Assembly: GCF_015160875.1 (NCBI RefSeq) | Contig: NZ_CP063374.1 | Span: 3,224,001 to 3,288,000 of the forward strand | Source: Streptomyces chromofuscus | GTDB lineage: Bacteria; Actinomycetota; Actinomycetes; Streptomycetales; Streptomycetaceae | Direction of reading: 5' to 3' | Length of the DNA: 64,000 nucleotides | In this document: one piece after another, positions 1 through 9,216 of the stretch | How positions within the stretch are numbered: the stretch's first letter is position 1 | Layout of the letters: every line of letters begins with the position of its first letter | Position numbers and translations under genes: made by a program | The notes under the pieces: model-generated | Told to the model about the DNA's origin: nothing | The model's database searches: none | What the model saw: the letters and a program-made list of their open reading frames with translations, nothing else

Positions 1-372
1 CTCCGCCTGGAGGTCGGGGATGATCTGCGAGGCCACGGGATGACGCAGCGCGCGGGACGTCACCTCGTACAGCAGCCGCAGGTCCGTCTCCAGGGACCCG
101 GTGTCCGGCGCGGGCAGGCCCTGCACCGCGATCGCCGACACGACGTCCAGCACCAGGTGCAGCTTGGAACGCCAGCGCCGGTACACCGCGGTCTTGCCGA
201 CCCCGGCCCGGCGGGCGATGCCCTCGATGGACATCCGGGCGTAGCCGACGGCCGCCAACTCCTCGAAGACGGCCGCCCGGATGGCGTCGGTCACGTCCGC
301 CCGGAGCACGGCCGCCCCGGCGGGAGTCCGGCGGCGCGGTCGCGGCTGGGGCCCGTCGGCGTTCGTCGTCAT
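1..372 (-). CDS. TetR/AcrR family transcriptional regulator (3' end cut by window edge)
   Basis: The first 124 residues of a TetR-type repressor are visible; the C-terminal ligand domain lies outside the window. The N-terminus is basic (PRPRRR near residue 11), followed by a helix-turn-helix at about residues 49-70 containing IARRAGVGKTAVYRRW, the hallmark of TetR recognition helices. The start is the ATG at 372. The gene is divergent from the exporter gene that follows, so it probably controls itself and/or that exporter; palindromic sequences lie between them. Family assignment is secure; target and ligand are unknown. Confidence 0.9.
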   Translation of the reverse strand, partial: MTTNADGPQPRPRRRTPAGAAVLRADVTDAIRAAVFEELAAVGYARMSIEGIARRAGVGKTAVYRRWRSKLHLVLDVVSAIAVQGLPAPDTGSLETDLRLLYEVTSRALRHPVASQIIPDLQAE

Positions 373-390
373 GCGGACCAGCATAGGGCG

Positions 391-469
391 TTACGACGAA
401 ACGGTTGCGTTCCGACGTCCGTAAGGCCTACGCTCGCGTTGCGACGATACGGTCCCGTCGCGACGTAAG
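391..469. promoter_or_regulatory. Divergent promoter/operator region between tetR and the ABC exporter
   Basis: Two imperfect palindromes are seen. At 396-417 CGAAACG and CGTTCCG flank GTTG, and at 439-463 GTTGCGACG and CGTCGCGAC face each other. A -35-like TTGCGT (405-410) and a -10-like TACGCT (429-434), 18 bp apart, point towards the exporter. Paired palindromes next to a TetR gene suggest its operators. This is inference from layout. Confidence 0.4.
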
Positions 470-561
470 AAAACGTGAAGAGACGCGTAGGAAAACGCCG
501 GACGACGCGCCCGCACGGGCCGCACGGACGCACCCCCCACCCCCGACCGAAAGCAGCGGAT

Positions 562-1491
562 GTGAGCCAGGTCCTCGACACACCGCCCCCGACGACGGCG
601 CGCACCACGGCCCCGGCCGACGACGACCTCACGGCCCTCGCCGCCCGCCACGGCCTCACCGTCAGCGGCGCCCGCCCCTCCCTGCCCCAGTACGTCCGCC
701 AACTGTGGGCGCGCCGCCACTTCATCGCGGCGTTCTCGACCGCCAAGCTCACCGCCCAGTACAGCCAGGCGAAGCTCGGCCAGGTCTGGCAGGTCATGAC
801 CCCCCTGCTGAACGCGGCCGTCTACTACCTGATCTTCGGTGTGCTGCTCCAGACCAAGGACGGCGTGCCGGACTACGTCCCGTTCCTCGTCACGGGCGTG
901 TTCATCTGGACCTTCACGCAGAGCTCGATCCTGGCCGGCACCCGCGCCATCTCCGGCAACCTCGGCCTCGTCCGCGCCCTGCACTTCCCGCGCGCGGCCC
1001 TGCCGATCTCCTTCTGCCTCCAGCAACTGCAGCAGCTGCTGTTCTCGATGGCCGCCCTGGTCGTCATCCTGCTCGTCTTCGGCGTCCCGGTCGCCGCGTC
1101 CTGGCTGCTGGCGATCCCGGCCCTGGTCCTGCAGTTCACGTTCAACGCAGGCGTGTCCATGGTCATGGCCCGGGTGGGCGCCAAGACGCCGGACATCGCC
1201 CAGCTGATGCCGTTCGTGCTGCGCACCTGGATGTACGTCTCCGGCGTGATGTGGAGCATCGACCACCTGCTCAGCCGGCACAACGACCTGCCGGGCTGGG
1301 TCGGCCCCGTGCTCCAGGCCAACCCCGCCGCCGTCTACATCGACCTGATGCGCTTCGCGCTGATCGACAGCTTCCGCGCGAGCCAGCTGCCCGACCACGT
1401 CTGGATGCTCGCCACGGGCTGGTCCCTGCTCGCCGGCGTCGGCGGCTTCATCTACTTCTGGAAGGCTGAGGAGACGTACGGCCGTGGCTGA
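562..1491 (+). CDS. ABC-2 type polysaccharide/teichoic acid export permease (TagG/Wzm-like)
   Basis: Inner-membrane permease of an ABC exporter moving a lipid-linked cell-wall polymer across the membrane. The 309-residue protein has a cytoplasmic N-terminus of about 55 residues, then an ABC2_membrane domain (about 55-270) with roughly six hydrophobic segments, for example LLNAAVYYLIFGVLL and MAALVVILLVFGVPV. The frame is open from a GTG at 475, but those extra residues are low-complexity and the GTG at 562 (VSQVLDTPPP) is preferred; neither has a strong ribosome binding site. It overlaps the ATPase gene by 8 bp, so the pair is translationally coupled. The substrate cannot be read from the sequence. 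Confidence 0.88.
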   Translation: MSQVLDTPPPTTARTTAPADDDLTALAARHGLTVSGARPSLPQYVRQLWARRHFIAAFSTAKLTAQYSQAKLGQVWQVMTPLLNAAVYYLIFGVLLQTKDGVPDYVPFLVTGVFIWTFTQSSILAGTRAISGNLGLVRALHFPRAALPISFCLQQLQQLLFSMAALVVILLVFGVPVAASWLLAIPALVLQFTFNAGVSMVMARVGAKTPDIAQLMPFVLRTWMYVSGVMWSIDHLLSRHNDLPGWVGPVLQANPAAVYIDLMRFALIDSFRASQLPDHVWMLATGWSLLAGVGGFIYFWKAEETYGRG

Positions 1492-2335
1492 GAACCCCAA
1501 CGGGACCGCTCCCGACCCGATCCCCACCGTCATCGCCGACCACGTCGACATCGTCTACCGGGTCAACGGCACCGGCGCCGGCCGCGGCTCCGCCACCGCC
1601 GCCCTCAACCGCATCCTGCGCCGGGGGCAGGCCGAGAAGGCGGCCGGCGTCCGCACCGTGCACGCCGTCCGGGACGTGTCCTTCGCGGCGTACAGGGGCG
1701 AGGCCATCGGCCTGATCGGCACCAACGGCTCCGGCAAGTCGACCCTGCTCAAGGCCGTCGCCGGTCTGCTCCCCGTGGAGAACGGCCGGATCTACACCGG
1801 CGGCCAGCCCTCCCTCCTCGGCGTGAACGCCGCCCTGATGAGCGACCTCACCGGGGAACGCAACGTCCACCTCGGCGGCCTCGCCATGGGCATGAGCCGG
1901 GAGCAGGTCAGGGAGCGCTACCAGGAGATCGTCGACTTCTCCGGCATCAACGAGAAGGGCGACTTCATCACCCTGCCGATGCGGACGTACTCCTCCGGCA
2001 TGGCCGCCCGGCTGCGGTTCTCCATCGCCGCCGCCAAGGACCACGACGTCCTGCTCATCGACGAGGCCCTCGCCACCGGCGACCGCTCCTTCCAGAAGCG
2101 TTCCGAGGCCCGCATCCGCGAGCTGCGCAAGCAGGCCGGCACGGTGTTCCTCGTCAGCCACAACAACAAGTCCATCCGCGACACCTGCGACCGGGTGCTG
2201 TGGCTGGAACGCGGTGAGCTGCGCATGGACGGGCCCACGGAGGAGGTCATGAAGGAGTACGAGGCCTTCACCGGGGACAACAAGCCCAAGCCGAAGCCAC
2301 GGGCGACGGCCCCCAAGGTGCCCCAGCCGTCCTGA
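1484..2335 (+). CDS. ABC transporter ATP-binding protein (TagH/Wzt-like)
   Basis: Nucleotide-binding subunit partnering the upstream permease. Walker A is GTNGSGKST at residues 79-87, the signature YSSGM is at 169-173, Walker B LLIDEA at 190-195, and the switch histidine is at 226. The divergent signature YSSGM in place of LSGGQ and the long loop before Walker A are typical of O-antigen/teichoic acid exporters. At 283 residues it lacks the C-terminal carbohydrate-recognition domain of long Wzt proteins, so it probably does not select the polymer end by itself. Starts with GTG inside the permease gene; a strong terminator follows. Confidence 0.92.
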   Translation: MAENPNGTAPDPIPTVIADHVDIVYRVNGTGAGRGSATAALNRILRRGQAEKAAGVRTVHAVRDVSFAAYRGEAIGLIGTNGSGKSTLLKAVAGLLPVENGRIYTGGQPSLLGVNAALMSDLTGERNVHLGGLAMGMSREQVRERYQEIVDFSGINEKGDFITLPMRTYSSGMAARLRFSIAAAKDHDVLLIDEALATGDRSFQKRSEARIRELRKQAGTVFLVSHNNKSIRDTCDRVLWLERGELRMDGPTEEVMKEYEAFTGDNKPKPKPRATAPKVPQPS

Positions 2336-2349
2336 CCGCCGTACGCGCC

Positions 2350-2387
2350 CGAGGGCGCCCCGGGCCTCACGGCTCGGGGCGCCCTCG
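2350..2387. terminator. Bidirectional terminator between exporter and glutamate dehydrogenase genes
   Basis: A perfect 13-bp stem (CGAGGGCGCCCCG facing CGGGGCGCCCTCG) with a 12-nt loop sits between two convergent genes. There is no long T run, as is usual in Streptomyces. Confidence 0.8.
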
Positions 2388-2452
2388 GTGTCCTGCCGGG
2401 ACCGGACCTACGCCGTCGTAGTGGGTCGGGAACCGTCGCGTCGCACCGCGGC

Positions 2453-5400
2453 CTACGAGTGCGTCCGCAGCAGCGTCCGCATCGTCCGCATCGCCACCGA
2501 CAGGTTCGCCAGGTCGAACGCGTCGGAGCTCTGGATCTCCTCCAGCGTCGTCCGCGCCCGGCCCAGGATCGCCGCGTTCTTCTGCTCCCACACCTTGAAC
2601 CGCTGCTCGGGCGTCGCCGAGCCGTTGCCCACCGCCAGGACGTCCGACGTGACGGCCGCGTGGGCGGCGTACAGGTCCTCGCGGATGGCGGCGCGGGCCA
2701 TGGACTGCCAGCGGTCAGCGCGGGGCAGGTCGCTGATCCGGTCCATGAGCTTGGTGATCGTCAGCCGGTCGGCGAGGTCGTAGTACACCTCGGCGACGTC
2801 CATCGGCTCCTTGCCCATGTGGTCGGCCACCGAGACGATGTCCAGCGTCGGGAAGGCGGAGGAGAATCCGGCCACCGGGGTGGCGAGCTCGTCCGGCACG
2901 CCGGCGCCGGTCAGCTCGTCGTAGATCTTCTGCCACCACTCCAGGTCCGCGCCGCGCAGCAGCTTGGGCAGCTGCGACCAGACCTGCTCGACGCGCTCGG
3001 CGAAGAAGTCGACCGTCTCGGCGAGCTGGAGCGGCTGCGGTCGGTTGTTGAGCAGCCAGCGCGTGCCCCGCTCGACGAGCCGGCGCGAGTGCAGCCGGAT
3101 ACGGGTCTGGACGGCGGCCTCGACCTTGTTGTCGAGGGCCTCCACGCCGTCCCACACCGCCGCTGAGCGGAAGATCGCACGGGCCGCGGTCTGCGCCCGG
3201 ACGATCTCCTCCAGCGACGCACCGGTCTCCTCGCGCAGCCGGTGCAGGTACGTCGTGCCACCGGTGTTGACCGTGTCGTTGACCAGCACGGTCGTGGTGA
3301 TCTCGCGCCGCAGCGGGTGGCTGTCGATGTGCTCGGAGAACTGCTCCCGCAGCGCCGTCGGGAAGTACGCGTGGAGCAGCCCGCGCAGATACGGGTCGTC
3401 CGGCAGCGAGGTGGCCAGCAGCTCCTCGGCGACCGTGATCTTCGTGTACGCCAGCAGGACGGCCGTCTCCGGGCCGGTCAGGCCCTGGCCCTGGGCGAGC
3501 CGTTCGCGGATCTGGCGGTCGGTCGGCAGGAACTCCAGCGCCCGGTCGAGGTGGCCCTCGCGCACCAGGTGGCGCAGGAACCGGTGCTGGGCGTGGAGCA
3601 TGTCCTTGGACTGGGCGAGGGCGTTGGCGATCGCCGTGTTCTGCGCGTAGTTGTTGCGCAGCACCAGACCGCCGACCTCGTCGGTCATCTCGGCGAGCAG
3701 CCTGTTGCGCTGCTTGACCGTCATGTCGCCGTCCGTGACCAGGCCGTTCAGCAGGATCTTGATGTTCACCTCGTGGTCGGAGGTGTCCACGCCCGCGCTG
3801 TTGTCGATGGCGTCGGTGTTGATCCGGCCGCCGTGCAGGGCGAACTCGATCCGGCCGAGCTGCGTCAGGCCCAGGTTGCCGCCCTCGCCGACGACCTTGA
3901 CGCGCAGGTCCTTGCCGTCGACGCGGATGGCGTCGTTGGCCTTGTCGCCGACGTCCGCGTGGGACTCGGTGGAGGCCTTGACGTACGTGCCGATGCCGCC
4001 GTTCCACAGCAGGTCGACCGGCGCCTTGAGGATCGCCCGCATCAGATCGGCCGGGGTCAGCTTGGTGACCTTGTCCTCGATGCCGAGGGCGGCGCGGATG
4101 TGCGCGTTGACCGGGATCGCCTTGGCGGTACGGGGGAAGACGCCGCCGCCCGCCGACAGCAGGTCGGTGTTGTAGTCCTCCCAGGACGAGCGGGGCAGCT
4201 CGAACACGCGGCGCCGCTCGGCGTACGAGCTCGCCGCGTCCGGGTCGGGGTCGATGAAGATGTGCCGGTGGTCGAAGGCGGCGACCAGGCGGATGTGCTC
4301 GCTGAGCAGCATGCCGTTGCCGAACACGTCACCCGACATGTCACCGATGCCGACGACCGTGAAGTCCTCGGTCTGGGTGTCGACGCCCAGCTCCCGGAAG
4401 TGCCGCTTGACGGACTCCCAGGCGCCGCGCGCGGTGATGCCCATGCCCTTGTGGTCGTAGCCGGCGCTGCCGCCGGAGGCGAAGGCGTCGCCGAGCCAGA
4501 AGTCGTACTGCTGGGCGACCTCGTTGGCGATGTCCGAGAAGGTGGCCGTGCCCTTGTCGGCGGCGACCACGAGGTACGTGTCGTCCTCGTCGTGCCGGAC
4601 GACGTCGGCGGGCGGGACGACCTCGCCGGCCACCATGTTGTCGGTGATGTCGAGCAGCGCCGAGATGAACGTCTTGTAGCTGGCGATGCCCTCCGCCATC
4701 CACGCGTCCCGGTCCACGGACGGGTCCGGCAGCTGCTTGGCGACGAAGCCGCCCTTGGCGCCGACCGGCACGATGACGGTGTTCTTCACCATCTGCGCCT
4801 TGACCAGGCCGAGGATCTCGGTACGGAAGTCCTCGCGCCGGTCCGACCAGCGCAGTCCGCCGCGCGCGACCTTGCCGAAGCGCAGGTGCACGCCCTCGAC
4901 GCGCGGCGAGTACACCCAGATCTCGTACGCCGGCCGCGGGGCCGGCAGGTCCGGGATGGCCTGCGGGTCGAACTTCATGGACACGTACTCGTGCGGCACG
5001 CCGCCCCGCGCCCGCTGGAAGAAGTTGGTGCGCAGGGTCGCCTTGATCACGGTGAGGAAGGACCGCAGGATCCGGTCCTCGTCGAGGCTGGCGACCTGGT
5101 CCAGGGCGGCGTCCAGCTCCTCCAGCAGGGCGTCCACGATCTCGTGGCCGGCGCGCTGGCGCTCCGGCGACATCCGTGCCTCGAACAGGGAGACGAGCAG
5201 CCGGGTGGTGTGGACGTTGTTGCGGAGGGTGTCCTCCATGTAGTCCTGGCTGAAGGTCGACCCCGCCTGGCGCAGGTACTTCGCGTACGCCCGCAGCACC
5301 ATCGCCTGCCGCCAGGTCAGCCCGGCGCTCAGCACGAGGGCGTTGAAGCCGTCGTTCTCCGCCTTGCCGGTCCAGCTGGCGGCGAAGGCCTCCTGGAACC

Positions 5401-7381
5401 GCTCACGGGCGTCGTCGCCGAGGTAGTCGGTGCCGTTCTGCCCCTTGGGCATGCGCAGGCCGAAGTCGTAGATCCAGGCGACGCTGCGGTCGGCGCAGCG
5501 CAGTTCGTACGGCCGCTCGTCCATGACCTCGACGCCGAGCCGGTTCAGCACCGGCAGCACGCGGGACAGGGAGACGGAGTCGCCCTTGCGGTAGATCTTG
5601 AAGCGGCGCTCGTCCGGGCCGGCGCCCACGGGCTCGTACAGGCTGAGCGCGAAGTTGTTCTCCTCGTCGAGCCGTTCGAGATGACCCAGGTCGGCGACCG
5701 CCGCGCGCGGGGTGTGGTCGGCCTTGTAGCCCTCGGGGAAGGCGTTGTGGTAGCTGCGCAGCATCTCGGCGGCGCGCTCCTCGCCGACCTCGGCGTTGAG
5801 CGCCTCGGCGAACCCGTCCAGCCAGGAGCGGGCGGCCTCGACCAGGCGGGCCTCGATGCGCTCCTTGTCGGCGTCGGACAGCTGCGGCAGCTCGGTGCCC
5901 TGCGGGACGCGGACCACGAAGTGCAGCCGGGAAAGGATCGACTCGGTGTTCCAGGCGGTGAAGTCGACGCTGGTGCCGCCGAGCTCCTCCTTCAGGATGT
6001 CGATGATCCTGAGCCGGACGCCGGTGGTGTAGCGGTCGCGGGGCAGGTAGACGAGGGCCGAGTAGTAGCGGCCGTACTCGTCCTGGCGCAGGTAGAGCCG
6101 CAGCCGACGCCGCTCCTGCAGGTACAGCACGGACGTGACGATGGCCTGGAGCTCGTGGACCGGCGTCTGGAACAGCTCGTCGCGCGGGTACGTCTCCAGG
6201 ATCTGCAGCAGGTCGCGCCCGTCGTGGCTGTTGGGCGAGAACCCGGCGCGGCTCAGCACCTCGTCGACCTTGCGGCGGATGACGGGCACCCGGCGGACGG
6301 ACTCGGTGTACGCGGCGGAGGAGAACAAGCCCAGGAAGCGCCGCTCCCCCACGACGTTGCCCTGCTCGTCGAACTTCTTGACGCCGATGTAGTCCAGGTA
6401 CGACGGCCGGTGCACGGTCGCGCGGCTGTTCGCCTTGGTCAGCACGAGCAGCTTGTGCTCCCGTGCCTTCGCGCGGGCGTCCGCGGGCAGCCGCTCGAAG
6501 GACGGGCTGACCGGGTGGCTCTCGCCGGCCTCGTGGTGCGGGTCCGCGCGCAGTATCCCGAGCCCGGTGCCGGGGACCGCGGCGAGGGAGTCGTCCCCGC
6601 GCAGCTCGTACTCGCGGTAGCCGAGGAACGTGAAGTGGTCGGCGGCCAGCCAGCGCAGCAGCTCGCGGGCCTCCTCGATCTCCTGCTCCGGCAGGTCACC
6701 GGCGACGGGCTCCCCGGGCAGCCCCTCGGCCATCCGCAGCGCCGCGTCCCGCATCTTGCCCCAGTCCTCGACGGCCTCGCGGACGTCGGACAGGACGCGC
6801 AGCAGATCGGCGGTGATCTGCTTCAGGTCCGACCGGTCGGTCTCGCGGTCGATCTCGACGTGGATCCAGGACTCGACGTGCGCGTCGTGCGGAAGGTCGC
6901 CGGTGGGCGGGGTGGTGAGCACCTCGAGGAGCTTGCCGGTCACGTCACGGCGCACCACCATCTGCGGGTGGATGACGACGTGGATGCCGCGGCCCTGCCG
7001 GGTCAGCTCGTTGGTGGCGGAGTCGACCAGGAACGGCATGTCGTCGGTGACGACCTCGACGACGGAGTGGCTGCACGTCCAGCCGTTCTCCTCGACCGTC
7101 GGGGTGTGCACCCGGACGTTCGCCGTGCCCTGGGGGCGGTTCTCGGCCAGTCGGTAGTGGGAGTAGGCGGCTCCGAAGACGTCGACCGGGTCGCGGTCGG
7201 TCAGGTCCTCCGGGGCGGTGTGCAGGTAGTAGCGCTGGAGGAACGCGAGCACGGCGTCCCGGTCGGGCGTGCCGTGTTCCGTCGTCCCAGTCGGTAGGTG
7301 CCCCCCGACCGGGCTGTTCTCAGCTACCCGGGCGGCCCGATCGAGCAGCTCGGCCTTGGCTTCGTCCAGCTTGGTCTGCAT
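2453..7381 (-). CDS. gdh: NAD-specific glutamate dehydrogenase, large (180-kDa class)
   Basis: Catalyses NAD-dependent oxidative deamination of glutamate to 2-oxoglutarate and ammonia, a catabolic link between nitrogen and carbon metabolism. The 1642-residue length matches the large-GDH class known from S. clavuligerus and mycobacteria. A long N-terminal region with ACT-like segments (VVEVVTDDMPFLVDS) precedes the central catalytic domain, recognised by GGLRWSDRREDFRTEILGLV and VPVGAKGGFV with the conserved lysine. The C-terminal helical region is typical of the class. It starts at ATG 7381 with an AGGAG site about 10 nt upstream and is transcribed alone. In mycobacteria the orthologue is inhibited by GarA; regulation here is not visible. 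Confidence 0.97.
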   Translation of the reverse strand: MQTKLDEAKAELLDRAARVAENSPVGGHLPTGTTEHGTPDRDAVLAFLQRYYLHTAPEDLTDRDPVDVFGAAYSHYRLAENRPQGTANVRVHTPTVEENGWTCSHSVVEVVTDDMPFLVDSATNELTRQGRGIHVVIHPQMVVRRDVTGKLLEVLTTPPTGDLPHDAHVESWIHVEIDRETDRSDLKQITADLLRVLSDVREAVEDWGKMRDAALRMAEGLPGEPVAGDLPEQEIEEARELLRWLAADHFTFLGYREYELRGDDSLAAVPGTGLGILRADPHHEAGESHPVSPSFERLPADARAKAREHKLLVLTKANSRATVHRPSYLDYIGVKKFDEQGNVVGERRFLGLFSSAAYTESVRRVPVIRRKVDEVLSRAGFSPNSHDGRDLLQILETYPRDELFQTPVHELQAIVTSVLYLQERRRLRLYLRQDEYGRYYSALVYLPRDRYTTGVRLRIIDILKEELGGTSVDFTAWNTESILSRLHFVVRVPQGTELPQLSDADKERIEARLVEAARSWLDGFAEALNAEVGEERAAEMLRSYHNAFPEGYKADHTPRAAVADLGHLERLDEENNFALSLYEPVGAGPDERRFKIYRKGDSVSLSRVLPVLNRLGVEVMDERPYELRCADRSVAWIYDFGLRMPKGQNGTDYLGDDARERFQEAFAASWTGKAENDGFNALVLSAGLTWRQAMVLRAYAKYLRQAGSTFSQDYMEDTLRNNVHTTRLLVSLFEARMSPERQRAGHEIVDALLEELDAALDQVASLDEDRILRSFLTVIKATLRTNFFQRARGGVPHEYVSMKFDPQAIPDLPAPRPAYEIWVYSPRVEGVHLRFGKVARGGLRWSDRREDFRTEILGLVKAQMVKNTVIVPVGAKGGFVAKQLPDPSVDRDAWMAEGIASYKTFISALLDITDNMVAGEVVPPADVVRHDEDDTYLVVAADKGTATFSDIANEVAQQYDFWLGDAFASGGSAGYDHKGMGITARGAWESVKRHFRELGVDTQTEDFTVVGIGDMSGDVFGNGMLLSEHIRLVAAFDHRHIFIDPDPDAASSYAERRRVFELPRSSWEDYNTDLLSAGGGVFPRTAKAIPVNAHIRAALGIEDKVTKLTPADLMRAILKAPVDLLWNGGIGTYVKASTESHADVGDKANDAIRVDGKDLRVKVVGEGGNLGLTQLGRIEFALHGGRINTDAIDNSAGVDTSDHEVNIKILLNGLVTDGDMTVKQRNRLLAEMTDEVGGLVLRNNYAQNTAIANALAQSKDMLHAQHRFLRHLVREGHLDRALEFLPTDRQIRERLAQGQGLTGPETAVLLAYTKITVAEELLATSLPDDPYLRGLLHAYFPTALREQFSEHIDSHPLRREITTTVLVNDTVNTGGTTYLHRLREETGASLEEIVRAQTAARAIFRSAAVWDGVEALDNKVEAAVQTRIRLHSRRLVERGTRWLLNNRPQPLQLAETVDFFAERVEQVWSQLPKLLRGADLEWWQKIYDELTGAGVPDELATPVAGFSSAFPTLDIVSVADHMGKEPMDVAEVYYDLADRLTITKLMDRISDLPRADRWQSMARAAIREDLYAAHAAVTSDVLAVGNGSATPEQRFKVWEQKNAAILGRARTTLEEIQSSDAFDLANLSVAMRTMRTLLRTHS

Positions 7382-8119
7382 TGTCCTCTGGCTCCTGTCG
7401 CGCGCCGTTGCGTGACGTAGAAGGAAGTACGGTCTCCGGCCTTCCGACGCGACGTCGTGACGCGGGGTGTCCGGTCTGCTCCGACGCTATGCCGCAAGGT
7501 GAGATGAGCGGGGTGATATCAGCCATTTCCCACGCGCTCGGGGCATGTGACGCTGCTCTCGACGGCGTCCGCTCCCAGGGTGTGCGCGAAACCACGGAGC
7601 CCTCGTAAGCTCCGGCCCGCCCGCGAAGACCAGCGACTGCCGCCCGGACACGGATGTCTTCCATGCTCTCCGGGCGCGGAGCGAGGACGTGGAGGCCCCC
7701 GCGAACTATCGCGCTGATCACGCCACAAGGCTATCGCTCCTCACCGGGGGCCCGTCATGAGCCGTATGTGTACAAAACCGGGGGTGGAACTTTGACAGTC
7801 TGCACAGGGGCGGGGAAGCGAGCGGCGTCGTATCCGGGCGGGCGGCGGGCCGATACCGCTGCTACCGGGTCTGATGGGACCGGCGAGAGCGCTGGGGCCG
7901 ATGGGACTTCCTCTGCGTTGCCGGTCCGGCCGCTCCCTCCAGGGCCCGACGCGACGCCGCCGGCCGGTCACCCGACCCTACGCCGCGGTCGCCCGCACCC
8001 TCCACCGGCGCCGCTCGCCCGAAAACCGGCGCGTCCCCTAGGCAAGCCCGCACCCCCGAGGCACGTTGGCAGTGGAAAGCGACGCACCCGCAAAAGCCAC
8101 TCAAAGGGGAGCAACCGCC
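7382..8119. other. 738-bp stretch without a convincing gene
   Basis: This lies between the divergent gdh and PfpI-family genes. Open frames exist on both strands but are low-complexity, arginine/proline-rich and without ribosome binding sites. It should hold both promoters. A consensus TTGACA occurs at 7792-7797, but no acceptable -10 follows at 16-19 bp. Several GTCAC/GTGAC words lie within 200 bp of the gdh start. I see no RNA gene. Confidence 0.6.
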
Positions 8120-8686
8120 ATGACCGCCAAGATCCTCATCCTCACGGGCGACGCGGCAGAGTCCCTCGAGGTCCTCTACCCCTACCAGCGACTGCGCGAA
8201 GAGGGCTACGAGGTTCACATCGCCGCCCCCACCCGCAAGAAGCTCCAGTTCGTCGTCCACGACTTCGAACCCGGCTTCGACACCTACACCGAGAAGCCCG
8301 GCTACACCTGGCCCGCCGATCTCGCCTTCTCGGAGGTGGACCCCGGCCAGTACGTCGCCGTGGTCATCCCGGGCGGCCGTGCCCCGGAGTACCTCCGCAA
8401 CGATCCCGAACTGCGCAAGATCCTCAAGTCCTTCTTCGACTCCGACAAGCCCGTGGCCCAGATCTGCCACGGCCCCCTCCTCACCGCCGCGGTCGACAGC
8501 CTCCGCGGACGCCGTGTCACCGCGTACCCCGCGCTGGAACTCGACATGCAGGCGGCCGGCGCCACCTTCCAGGACACCGAGGCGGTCGTCGACGGCACCC
8601 TTGTCTCCTCCCGCGCCTGGCCGGATCACCCGGCCTGGATGCGCGAGTTCCTCACGGTGCTGCGCGCCAAGGCCCCGGTGACCTGA
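8120..8686 (+). CDS. DJ-1/PfpI family protein (glutamine amidotransferase-like fold)
   Basis: A 188-residue single-domain DJ-1/PfpI protein. The nucleophile elbow is ICHGPL with Cys116-His117, and an acidic residue in the ESLEVLYP motif (about 14-17) matches the usual catalytic glutamate position. This places it with putative stress-related hydrolases, deglycases or chaperones; the substrate is unknown. The ATG at 8120 has AGGGGA about 10 nt upstream, so the in-frame GTG at 8066 is not needed. It is followed by a hairpin terminator and then a tandem repeat array. Confidence 0.9.
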   Translation: MTAKILILTGDAAESLEVLYPYQRLREEGYEVHIAAPTRKKLQFVVHDFEPGFDTYTEKPGYTWPADLAFSEVDPGQYVAVVIPGGRAPEYLRNDPELRKILKSFFDSDKPVAQICHGPLLTAAVDSLRGRRVTAYPALELDMQAAGATFQDTEAVVDGTLVSSRAWPDHPAWMREFLTVLRAKAPVT

Positions 8687-8716
8687 CCCCGGCCCCTGCC
8701 CCCACCACCGAGGCGA

Positions 8717-8740
8717 CGCGGCGTCGAACGGGACGCCGCG
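8717..8740 (+). terminator. Hairpin terminator after the PfpI-family gene
   Basis: A perfect 9-bp stem, CGCGGCGTC facing GACGCCGCG, with a 6-nt loop, starts 31 bp after the stop codon. Without a T tract its efficiency is uncertain. Confidence 0.6.
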
Positions 8741-8748
8741 CCGCCTTG

Positions 8749-9066
8749 GGACACGTCCGACGGGAGCGCCGGGACAGGCCGGTGGACGCAGGACACGCCC
8801 GGCAGGAGCGCCGGGACAGGCCGGTGGACGCAGGACACGCCCGGCAGGAGCGCCGGGACAGGCCGGTGGACGCAGGAAACGTCCGGCAGAAGCGCCGGGA
8901 CAGGCCGGTGGACGCAGGAAACGTCCGGCAGAAGCGCCGGGACAGGCCGGTGGACGCAGGAAACGTCCGGCAGAAGCGCCGGGACAGGCCGGTGGACGCA
9001 GGACACGCCCGGCAGGAGCGCCGGGACAGGCCGGTGGACGCAGGAAACGTCCGGCAGGAGCGCCGC
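8749..9066. repeat. 42-bp tandem repeat array, seven full units plus a degenerate leading part
   Basis: Seven contiguous 42-bp units start at 8773, 8815, 8857, 8899, 8941, 8983 and 9025. Each begins GACAGGCCGGTGGACGCAGG. Two versions alternate in the second half: ACACGCCCGGCAGGAGC (units 1, 2, 6) and AAACGTCCGGCAGAAGC (units 3, 4, 5); unit 7 is a hybrid. Each unit contains CCGGC-N6-GCCGG, so every junction can form a small hairpin. A partial unit precedes the array (8749-8772), and decayed copies (GGAAGCGCCG, GGAAACGCCGGGACACG) continue to about 9180. The period is a multiple of three, so all frames stay open, but no start or ribosome site supports translation. It lies between two convergent genes. 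Confidence 0.95.
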
Positions 9067-9216
9067 CGCTCCCTTTCCCGGCGGAAGCGCCGAACCATGT
9101 CCGGCGCGACGACCAGCGGAAGTCCCGCGGAAACGCCGGGACACGCCCCGGGTCGAGTCGCGGCGGGGACACGCCCAGCGCGTCCCAGTCCTCTCCGCGA
9201 CGGCAGCCCGCACCGC

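Noticed and set aside
3242..7297. Very long plus-strand frame opposite glutamate dehydrogenase
   Set aside because: It is a mirror of the real gene caused by high GC at third positions; composition is valine/glycine/leucine/arginine-rich without domains.
7792..7820. Promoter with consensus TTGACA before the PfpI gene
   Set aside because: No -10-like hexamer is found 16-19 bp downstream, and the position is more than 300 bp from the gene.
8749..9066. CRISPR array
   Set aside because: The repeat units are contiguous with no unique spacers, and no cas genes are nearby.
8652..9213. Protein with 14-residue repeats encoded across the 42-bp array (several frames on both strands)
   Set aside because: All frames stay open because the period is a multiple of three; there is no ribosome site, conserved flank or proper start, so coding is not supported.
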